From contig SXHE01000225.1 in the NCBI GenBank assembly GCA_005773755.1, positions 1 to 5,339 on the forward strand: a DNA stretch of 5,339 nucleotides, in the 5' to 3' direction. The position numbers and the translations under genes were made by a program. Each line of letters opens with the position of its first letter. Position 1 is the stretch's first letter. The notes beneath the pieces were generated by a model. The model was not told the DNA's origin, searched no databases, and saw nothing but the letters and a program-made list of their open reading frames with translations. This stretch comes from Planctomycetia bacterium. GTDB lineage: Bacteria; Planctomycetota; Planctomycetia; Gemmatales; Gemmataceae. Positions 1 through 4,784 of this stretch are shown here, piece after piece.

Positions 1-449
1 AGTTCATCGACCTGCTGGCGTTCCTCAAGAGCAAGAAGGAACAAGAGGCGCTGCGCGGGCTGATCGTGGACGCGACCTTCGCCGCGGCGCTCTCGGCCGA
101 CGTGCAAGCGCCGAAGGCGGAAACGATCTCGCCGGACAAGTGGAAGCCGCTGGCCGCGGACCCGAACGGCAAGTTCGACCTGAAGGCCACCGGCGGCGCG
201 CCGGCGGTCTACGTTCGCGCGTACGTGTTCGCGCCGAAGAAGCAGAAGGCGACCGTCGCGGTGGAGACCGACAACCCGTGGCGGGCGTGGGTGAACGGCA
301 CGACCGCGGCCCCGGCCCCGTCGTTCGAGGTCGAACTGAAAGAAGGGTGGAACGCGGTGCTGGTGAAGGTGGCGAACGCCGGCAAGGGCACCGCGCTCGG
401 CCTCCGCGTCAGCGGCGACAACCTGCGCAGCGCGGCCCGCGCGGAGTAG
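1..449 (+). CDS. C-terminal part of a planctomycete haem-binding-type protein with a beta-sandwich tail (5' truncated)
   Basis: The reading frame is open from position 3 to a TAG at 447-449, giving 148 residues with no start inside the window, so the gene begins upstream. The first visible residues (FIDLLAFLKSKKEQ) resemble the closing helix of a c-type cytochrome or planctomycete haem-binding domain, which typically ends in a D-L-hydrophobic-x-FL pattern. After a linker (visible residues about 22-60) comes a beta-rich region containing YVRAYVFAPKKQ, then WRAWVNG and GWNAVLVKVANAG. That order (Y-x-x-x-VFxPKxQ, W-x-x-WVNG, GWN-x-hydrophobic-hydrophobic-VKVxN) is typical of galactose-binding-like or PA14-like sandwich domains attached to large secreted planctomycete proteins. 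The haem-binding CxxCH motif would lie outside the window, so this part of the call is inference. The protein is probably exported. A GTG at 66 is an internal codon, not the start. Confidence 0.6.
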   Translation, partial: FIDLLAFLKSKKEQEALRGLIVDATFAAALSADVQAPKAETISPDKWKPLAADPNGKFDLKATGGAPAVYVRAYVFAPKKQKATVAVETDNPWRAWVNGTTAAPAPSFEVELKEGWNAVLVKVANAGKGTALGLRVSGDNLRSAARAE

Positions 450-470
450 GGCAGAAAAGGTTTCCCAGCG

Positions 471-556
471 CGGGTGGGCTTGGTTCCCACCTCTCCCCAT
501 GCTCTGATGGGGGAGAGGTCGCCGCCCGCTCTGGGGCGGCGGGTGAGGGGGCGACC
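471..556. repeat. Cluster of overlapping inverted repeats, REP-like or terminator-like
   Basis: This intergenic block contains at least three adjacent stem-loops. Stem A is GGTGGG (473-478) with CCCACC (486-491). Stem B is ACCTCTCCCC (489-498) with GGGGAGAGGT (510-519), 10 perfect pairs and an 11-nt loop. Stem C is CGCCGCCC (520-527) with GGGCGGCG (534-541), 8 perfect pairs and a 6-nt loop. An alternative stem pairs GGTCGCC (517-523) with GGCGACC (550-556) and competes with B and C. The CCTCTCCCC / GGGGAGAGG plus GGTGAGGGG wording resembles short dispersed repeats found in many GC-rich genomes. The block lies 22 nt after the upstream stop and no T-run follows, so a classical intrinsic terminator is not supported; transcript-end stabilisation or a REP-like element are the better readings. 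Only one copy is in this window, so the dispersed nature is not shown here. Confidence 0.6.
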
Positions 557-602
557 GCCTCTAGCACTTCACCGGCACACCACTTCAACACGGCAGTTTC
601 GC

Positions 603-1073
603 ATGTCACTTCAACGACGGGGTGAAGACTGGTACAGCGACTCAGCGGCGGACCTGAAAGCGTTGCTGGAGCGCCACGGTGAAACGGGCGACCCGATCGA
701 GGCCGTCACCGAAGTTGCGTGCGACTGTGGCAGTCGTGTGTTCTCGACACAGACGGATGATGACTACCAAGAGGTCGCGCTCTTCTGCCGGGCCTGTGGT
801 GCCCAATACCTGTTTCACACCGAGCGGATCGAGGGGTATTATGAGGGCAACCCGAACGCGGAATCGGAGTGCGTGAACTGTCCCTGTACCGAACGGGGCG
901 GATCGTTCTTCGAGTTAGCAGTCGGTGTCACGCTCTACGACAACCGCGACGTGGATTGGGCGTTCGTCGTGTGCCGGTGCGTTGCCTGCGGGCGCACCGG
1001 CTATTTGGCGGAATGGCACCGAATCGAGTACCCCTACGCCGAGTTGTTCGCTCACCTCAGCAACAAGCTCTAG
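603..1073 (+). CDS. Uncharacterised protein with two Cys4 zinc-ribbon-like modules
   Basis: This is a 156-residue soluble protein with no signal peptide or membrane segment. Cysteines fall into two similar groups. The first is C40-x-C42-G and, twenty residues on, C62-x2-C65-G. The second is C90-x2-C93 (plus C95) and C124-x-C126-x2-C129-G. Each pair of knuckles could hold one zinc ion, with a beta-hairpin between them, as in zinc ribbons. Between and after them are conserved-looking aromatic stretches (YYEGNPNAE, FFELAVGVTLYD, EWHRIEYPYAEL). I recognise the general layout from uncharacterised bacterial proteins but cannot name a function; nucleic-acid or protein binding is only a guess. The ATG at 603 is chosen because the in-frame extension back to 474 would translate the repeat block into low-complexity Arg/Pro-rich sequence. 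No clear Shine-Dalgarno precedes 603. The gene converges on the CotH-like gene. Confidence 0.75.
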   Translation: MSLQRRGEDWYSDSAADLKALLERHGETGDPIEAVTEVACDCGSRVFSTQTDDDYQEVALFCRACGAQYLFHTERIEGYYEGNPNAESECVNCPCTERGGSFFELAVGVTLYDNRDVDWAFVVCRCVACGRTGYLAEWHRIEYPYAELFAHLSNKL

Positions 1074-1090
1074 GCCGTGGGCCGAACCCG

Positions 1091-1162
1091 ATGAACGCGC
1101 CACACGAGCAGGAACCGCTTGAACTTCCCGACGCGGAGGAGCTATGGTGGGCAGGGGGCTAA
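1091..1162 (+). CDS. Possible 23-residue acidic small ORF
   Basis: An ATG at 1091, 17 nt after the zinc-ribbon gene's stop, opens 23 codons ending in TAA at 1160-1162. The peptide is acidic and ends in LPDAEELWWAGG, and most third positions are G or C. It would fill the gap between two convergent genes almost exactly. There is no Shine-Dalgarno sequence in front of it and it is too short to judge by composition, so it may be chance. It could be a translationally coupled small protein, a gene remnant, or simply noncoding. Confidence 0.2.
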   Translation: MNAPHEQEPLELPDAEELWWAGG

Positions 1163-1174
1163 CTCTTGATCGCG

Positions 1175-2563
1175 CTACTTCTTGGGTCCGAAGCCGAAGC
1201 GCTGGGGGATGAACCCCTTGCTCTTCCCGTCCAGTTGGGCCGTGATCGACTCGGTTCGGGTCTGAACGAACGCGCTCAGCTCCGGCGGCACCCCGAAGAA
1301 GCCCGGCCCGCTCACTTCCTTGCGGGCGGTTGCCGCCTTCGCGTCGGCGGCGCGGGCGTCGGCCGTGGCCTTCTCGACCGCGGCCAGTTCCTTCAACAAC
1401 CGATCCTTCGCGAACGCCGTGCCCGCGAGTTCCTTGAACAACTTCTGATACCGCTCCGCGACCCCCGGGGCCGCGAGCAACCGCTCCGTTAGCTTGTGCG
1501 TGCCGCCGTAAGGGTGGATCAGGCTCAGGTCCATGTTCCGGGTGGCGTTGCCGAAGTTGGCGAACGCGCGGTCCAGGTCCCAGGGCAGGAACTGGAGCTT
1601 GTTGGTCTTGGGGTTCAGGTGCAAATAGTAGTTGTGGCCGAGGTCGAAGAAGCTGTCGGTGTTGGCGAGGAACGCAGTCGCCGCCATGAACCGCAGGTAG
1701 TTGTCCACGTCCAGGTACGACTCGATGTCCTTGCGGAAGGTCGCGTCGTCGGCCTTATCGACGAGTTTCGCGAACGCGACGAGCCGCTTGCCCTCTTCGG
1801 GCGTTGCGTCGCGCTTGGGCGCGTACGCTTTCTTGTACCGGTCCCAGTCGTCGCCCAGATCGGTGAAGTCGCGCAGCCCTTCGGGCTTCATCACGAGGCC
1901 CTTGTCGGTCCCGAAGCGGTCCTTCAGGAACGGCTTGTCCGCTTCCTCAACGACGGTGTAGAAGCCGAGCAGTTCCTTGTCGTACTTGCCCGGCACGGTC
2001 AGGCGCACTTCGGCGAACGTGGTGCGCGCGGCGGGCACCCCCGCGGCGCGGTACACGTCGTAGGCCAGCGCCTCGCGGAGCTTGGTCGGGTCGGTCACGC
2101 CGCAGTTCAGGTTGATCGTTTTGGAGCCGGCGAACCGCGCGCTGCCGCCCGCCCGGTCGAGGTCGATCTTGAACGACTTCTTGAGCGCGCGCGAGGTGTC
2201 CATGATGGTGCCGTTGCCCTTGTAGCGCACGCCCACCTTCTCGAACGTCTGGTTTCCGATCGCGACCGCCGCGGCGCCCCACGCCAGGTCCGCCCCGAAC
2301 TGACTCTTGTGAACCTCGCGGTTCGGGTCGGCCGGCTTCTCCGGTTCCTTGGGCCGCGGGCCGAACGTGCGCACCCCGCGCGGCTGGATCGCCGCGTACT
2401 CATCGGCCGTGAGCGTGAGGTGAACCTGCCACACCTTGTCGCGCTCGAGCGGCGCGGGCTTGTCGGCCGCGGGGGTGCGCGCGGGCGTACCGAACAGAAT
2501 GAGCGCCGCGAGCACGGGCGGGAACGACCGGCCCAGAAGTGGACGAAGGTCGCCGGCTGTCAT
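1175..2563 (-). CDS. Secreted CotH-family kinase-like protein
   Basis: This 462-residue protein belongs to the CotH family, whose founding member is an atypical protein kinase that phosphorylates spore-coat proteins in Bacillus. Residues 1-33 look like a signal peptide: Arg at 7 and 12, a hydrophobic stretch at about 14-25, and an Ala-rich cleavage region ending near PAADKP. Family hallmarks follow in order: VRYKGNGT (112-119), KKSFKIDLDR (128-137), a KTINLNCG segment (148-155), LREALAYDVYRAAGVPAAR (162-180), GFYTVVEEADKPFLK (200-214), VMKPEG (224-229), NTDSFFDLGHNYYLH (301-315) and QFLPWDLDRAFA (324-335). Asp303 and Asp329/Asp331 are the likely nucleotide/metal acidic residues by analogy with CotH. 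Residues about 384-415 are a charged Ala/Lys helix. Planctomycetes make no spore coat, so the substrate is unknown; a role on envelope or extracellular proteins is inference. The ATG at 2563 has a GAGGTGA ribosome binding site 3 nt upstream. Confidence 0.88.
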   Translation of the reverse strand: MTAGDLRPLLGRSFPPVLAALILFGTPARTPAADKPAPLERDKVWQVHLTLTADEYAAIQPRGVRTFGPRPKEPEKPADPNREVHKSQFGADLAWGAAAVAIGNQTFEKVGVRYKGNGTIMDTSRALKKSFKIDLDRAGGSARFAGSKTINLNCGVTDPTKLREALAYDVYRAAGVPAARTTFAEVRLTVPGKYDKELLGFYTVVEEADKPFLKDRFGTDKGLVMKPEGLRDFTDLGDDWDRYKKAYAPKRDATPEEGKRLVAFAKLVDKADDATFRKDIESYLDVDNYLRFMAATAFLANTDSFFDLGHNYYLHLNPKTNKLQFLPWDLDRAFANFGNATRNMDLSLIHPYGGTHKLTERLLAAPGVAERYQKLFKELAGTAFAKDRLLKELAAVEKATADARAADAKAATARKEVSGPGFFGVPPELSAFVQTRTESITAQLDGKSKGFIPQRFGFGPKK

Positions 2564-2566
2564 GGG

Positions 2567-2573
2567 TCACCTC
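2567..2573 (-). promoter_or_regulatory. Shine-Dalgarno GAGGTGA deciding the CotH-like start
   Basis: On the minus strand the seven bases GAGGTGA end three bases before the ATG at 2563, a strong match to the anti-Shine-Dalgarno sequence. It supports the ATG that puts the signal peptide at the N-terminus. Confidence 0.7.
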
Positions 2574-2633
2574 GGACGATCGAACTGGCGCGCAGGGGCT
2601 GGGGCGTGTGGACGGCCCGGTCATTGCAACAGG

Positions 2634-2662
2634 AGCATAGCGGCTACGTGCACGCACACCAA
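2634..2662 (-). promoter_or_regulatory. Weak candidate sigma-70 promoter for the CotH-like gene
   Basis: On the minus strand TTGGTG (2662-2657) and TATGCT (2639-2634) are separated by exactly 17 bp, matching the consensus at 3/6 and 4/6 positions. Transcription would start near 2627, leaving a leader of about 63 nt. It sits in a relatively AT-containing stretch of the 194-bp gap between the two leftward genes. Planctomycete promoter consensus is poorly defined, so this is only a candidate; cotranscription from the upstream gene is also possible. Confidence 0.25.
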
Positions 2663-2757
2663 ATAGTTTCGGGCGGTCTTCTCGCACCGGGTGGCGACCC
2701 GCCGGTACGGAGGGAGGCGCTCAACTGCCGGTCGATTGCTGCTACGGTCCACACGGT

Positions 2758-3636
2758 CTAATCCTCCTGTGCTTTCAGTTGCCTCGCCTCTTGTGGTTTC
2801 GGTTCCCTTCTTGGGCGGGCGTAGGCGCGGTGGGCCTCGTCGAGGGCGGCGAACAGCAGGTGCGGATTGGGGATGCTGCTCATGCCCACCAGCGACCACG
2901 GCAGCCACTTGCCGGCTTGCTTGATGCTCAGCATCCCCTGCGCGATGACGACCTCTTTCAGGTCGCGCCAGCGGAGCAGTTTGCCGTTGTGGTGGAGGCC
3001 GTCGGGGTCCAGTTCGAGTTCGCCGAACGCGAGCCGGGTGCCGTTGCGGAAGTGCGCTCGCAGCGCCGGCCACAGGGCCGCGAACGTCCGCTTCTGTACC
3101 TCTTCGGCCAGTGCCGCGTAGTCCGAGAGCGCCGGGCCGAGGTGGGCCTCGGTGCCGTCGGACCGGGCGACCGTCAGCCCGGAGTCCCACAGCTTGAATG
3201 TGGGCAGGTCCGCGGCGAGCCAGCACGCGACCGGTTCGCCGTCGGGGTCGCGGGTGAACTCCGCGCCCTCGGCCCGCACCACTTTCAGGCTGACCCGTTC
3301 GATGTCCGCCCACGGGAACGAATCCACCTCCCCGCGGCGTAAGCGGAGCAGTCCGGCGGGGTAGATGAGGATGTACAGCCCGCGGTTGCGGTACATGTGG
3401 TACAGCAGCACCACGCCCGACAGCGGCACGATGTACAGCAGGTGAATGACGAGGTGGTCGAACGTGGCCGGCCCCTGGAACCACCACAGGTAGTTGGCGA
3501 CGAGGCCGAACAGAACGAGCAGCACACCGAGCGCCAGCTTCGCCAGGAACCGCCCGGTGCTGATGTGGAACAGCGCCTCCGGTTCGCCCAGTTCGGTCAC
3601 GGCGCGGTGCAGGTGGTCGTCGTACGGCAGGTCCAT
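2758..3636 (-). CDS. Two-helix membrane protein with two PH-like repeats, probably DUF6585-like
   Basis: This is a 292-residue protein of unknown function. After a short N-terminal segment (residues 1-30) come two hydrophobic helices, about 31-51 (LAKLALGVLLVLFGLVANYL) and 61-80. The remainder is predicted soluble. It contains two similar beta-rich units: RGLYILIYPAGLLRLRRG...FPWADIERV (85-115) and LAFGELELDPDGLHHNGKLLRWRDLKEVV (202-230). Each has a Gly-Leu turn followed by a W-x-D-(I/L)-(E/K)-x-V segment, as in bacterial PH-like domains. A late SSIPNPHLLFAAL stretch (253-265) resembles the Pro-Asn segment I associate with DUF6585 proteins; that family name is from memory. The tail from 272 is basic, then ends acidic. 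The ATG at 3636 is preferred over an in-frame extension to 3765, because that extension crosses the promoter and would be antisense to the aroF leader and start. It is divergent from aroF. Confidence 0.72.
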   Translation of the reverse strand: MDLPYDDHLHRAVTELGEPEALFHISTGRFLAKLALGVLLVLFGLVANYLWWFQGPATFDHLVIHLLYIVPLSGVVLLYHMYRNRGLYILIYPAGLLRLRRGEVDSFPWADIERVSLKVVRAEGAEFTRDPDGEPVACWLAADLPTFKLWDSGLTVARSDGTEAHLGPALSDYAALAEEVQKRTFAALWPALRAHFRNGTRLAFGELELDPDGLHHNGKLLRWRDLKEVVIAQGMLSIKQAGKWLPWSLVGMSSIPNPHLLFAALDEAHRAYARPRREPKPQEARQLKAQED

Positions 3637-3639
3637 CGG

Positions 3640-3653
3640 CCCCTCGCGGAGGG
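3640..3653 (-). promoter_or_regulatory. Ribosome binding site inside a small hairpin
   Basis: On the minus strand GAGGGG (3645-3640) lies 3 nt before the ATG at 3636 and is the likely Shine-Dalgarno sequence. The same bases form the 3' arm of a perfect 5-bp stem, CCCTC / GAGGG with a 3-nt CGC loop (3653-3641). If it folds in the mRNA, ribosome access to this gene would be reduced. The stem is short, so the effect is uncertain. Confidence 0.4.
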
Positions 3654-3669
3654 TTCGGCCCGTGCCTCG

Positions 3670-3675
3670 TATAAT
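3670..3675 (+). promoter_or_regulatory. Perfect TATAAT -10 element facing aroF
   Basis: TATAAT at 3670-3675 matches the -10 consensus exactly and would start aroF transcription near 3682, with a leader of about 70 nt. No recognisable -35 is found 16-18 bp upstream (the sequence there is CGGAGG-like), so it would need another activator or other contacts. It shares all but one base with the -10 of the opposite-strand promoter. Confidence 0.4.
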
Positions 3676-3700
3676 ACCCCATATCAACGAAATACGCCAA
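3671..3700 (-). promoter_or_regulatory. Candidate sigma-70 promoter for the DUF6585-like gene
   Basis: On the minus strand TTGGCG (3700-3695, 4/6 to consensus) is followed after 18 bp by TATTAT (3676-3671, 5/6). The start would fall near 3664, giving a leader of about 28 nt before the ATG at 3636. This is the best promoter match in the window and lies in one of its few AT-rich patches. Confidence 0.5.
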
Positions 3701-3705
3701 CTGAG

Positions 3706-3719
3706 CGGCGCGCGCGCCG
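3706..3719. repeat. 14-bp perfect GC palindrome in the aroF leader
   Basis: CGGCGCGCGCGCCG reads identically on both strands. It lies between the -10 element and the ribosome binding site of aroF, and 6 bp beyond the -35 of the leftward promoter. It could be an operator half-site pair or fold as a hairpin (5-bp stem, 4-nt loop). Alternating CG is also frequent by chance in such GC-rich DNA. Confidence 0.4.
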
Positions 3720-3736
3720 GCGACACGCGGCCAAAC

Positions 3737-3742
3737 GGGGAG
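3737..3742 (+). promoter_or_regulatory. Shine-Dalgarno GGGGAG for aroF
   Basis: GGGGAG ends nine bases before the ATG at 3752. Together with the match of the encoded N-terminus (MLVVM) to the start of known type I-beta DAHP synthases, it fixes this start over the longer open frame that begins at 3494. Confidence 0.6.
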
Positions 3743-3751
3743 CCAGAGACC

Positions 3752-4765
3752 ATGCTCGTTGTCATGCAATCGCACGCCGCGGCGTCGCAGATCGCCAGAG
3801 TGGTTCAGGTGATCGAGGCCCAGGGGATGGCGGCGCACGTCATGCCGGGGGCGACGCGCACCGCCATCGGCATTACCGGCAACACCGGGGCCGTCGATCA
3901 GTCTCTGTTCGAGGTGCTCGATGGCGTCGAAGAGGCGATTCGCGTTACCAAGCCGTACAAGCTCGCCAGCCGCGAGATGAGGCACGACGACACCACGATC
4001 ACGTGCGCGCAGGGCACCATCGGCCCGAAAACGCTCACCGTGATTGCGGGGCCGTGCTCGGTCGAGAGCGAACCGCTGATGCTCAAGACGGCCGAACACC
4101 TGATGAGCCGCGGGGTGAAGTTCCTGCGCGCCGGGGCGTTCAAGCCGCGCAGCAGCCCGTACAGCTTCCAGGGATTGGGCCTGGAAGGGTTGCGAATCCT
4201 GAAGAAGTGCCGCGAACAGACCGGCATCGGCGTCGTCACCGACCTGATGGACACCGAGCACGCGAGCGCGGTCGAAGAGGCGTCCGACATCATCCAGATC
4301 GGCACGCGGAACATGCAGAACTTCGCGCTGCTCAAGCGCGTGGGCCGGTGCCGCAAGCCGGTGCTGCTGAAGCGCGGGATGAGCGCGACGCTGGAAGAGT
4401 GGCTGATGGCCGCCGAGTACATCCTCGCGGGCGGCAACTACGACGTGATCCTGTGCGAGCGCGGCGTGCGGACGTTCTCGGACCACAGCCGCAACACGCT
4501 CGACCTGTCCGTGATCCCGCCCGCGAAGGCGCTGTGCCACCTGCCGGTGTTCGTGGACCCGAGCCACGGGACCGGCAAGCGGGCCTATGTCCCCGCGATG
4601 GCGCTCGCGGCGCTGGCCGCCGGTGCCGACGGCCTCCTGATCGAAGCCCACCCCGAACCCGACCGCGCGTCGTCCGACGGCGCGCAAACCGTCGACTTCA
4701 CCACCCTCGACGCGCTGCTCGCGCGCCTGAAATCGCTGGCCCCCGCGTTCGGCCGCACGATGTGA
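3752..4765 (+). CDS. aroF: 3-deoxy-D-arabino-heptulosonate 7-phosphate (DAHP) synthase, type I-beta with N-terminal regulatory domain
   Basis: This cytosolic enzyme condenses phosphoenolpyruvate with erythrose 4-phosphate to give DAHP, the first step of the shikimate pathway to aromatic amino acids. The 337-residue length and layout match the Thermotoga maritima type. Residues 1-70 form a ferredoxin-like (ACT-like) domain (MLVVMQSHA, AIGITGN), known in that family to carry feedback inhibition by tyrosine or phenylalanine. The (beta/alpha)8 barrel follows from about 85. Motifs are AGPCSVES (99-106), FLRAGAFKPRSSPYSFQGLG (124-143), TDLMD (163-167), QIGTRNMQN (182-190), PVLLKRGM (203-210) and DPSHGTGKR (269-277). 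The metal ligands Cys102, His272, Glu298 and Asp309 are all present, at the residue numbers I recall for the Thermotoga enzyme. The gene stands alone, divergent from the DUF6585-like gene and convergent with the next gene after 19 bp. The family may also be annotated aroG or aroA(G). Confidence 0.96.
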   Translation: MLVVMQSHAAASQIARVVQVIEAQGMAAHVMPGATRTAIGITGNTGAVDQSLFEVLDGVEEAIRVTKPYKLASREMRHDDTTITCAQGTIGPKTLTVIAGPCSVESEPLMLKTAEHLMSRGVKFLRAGAFKPRSSPYSFQGLGLEGLRILKKCREQTGIGVVTDLMDTEHASAVEEASDIIQIGTRNMQNFALLKRVGRCRKPVLLKRGMSATLEEWLMAAEYILAGGNYDVILCERGVRTFSDHSRNTLDLSVIPPAKALCHLPVFVDPSHGTGKRAYVPAMALAALAAGADGLLIEAHPEPDRASSDGAQTVDFTTLDALLARLKSLAPAFGRTM

Positions 4766-4784
4766 TCCATTGCGTCACCTCACT

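Noticed and set aside
480..508. TTGGTT-17 bp-TCTGAT as a promoter for the zinc-ribbon gene
   Set aside because: It has only 3/6 and 4/6 matches and lies within the hairpin block; no independent support.
474..602. N-terminal extension of the zinc-ribbon gene to an ATG at 474
   Set aside because: It would translate the inverted-repeat block into low-complexity sequence; the ATG at 603 begins normal-looking protein.
2686..2706. Inverted repeats ACCGG/CCGGT and CGGGT/ACCCG downstream of the DUF6585-like gene, considered as a terminator
   Set aside because: The stems are only 5 bp, mutually exclusive or poorly nested, and no T-run follows on the minus strand. This is likely chance in GC-rich DNA.
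1496..2761. 421-codon plus-strand open frame
   Set aside because: It lies opposite the CotH-like gene, whose family motifs are unmistakable. The translation is Val/Arg/Gly-rich antisense noise.
3637..3765. N-terminal extension of the DUF6585-like gene to 3765
   Set aside because: It would cross the best promoter match and overlap the aroF start codon; the ATG at 3636 has a ribosome binding site.
2621..4687. 688-codon minus-strand open frame
   Set aside because: It runs antisense through aroF and out of frame through the DUF6585-like gene. Its product is Arg/His/Pro-rich with no domain; it is a by-product of high GC in third positions.
4766..4784. Possible bidirectional terminator between aroF and the coiled-coil gene
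   Set aside because: The 19-bp gap has no inverted repeat or T-run that I can see.
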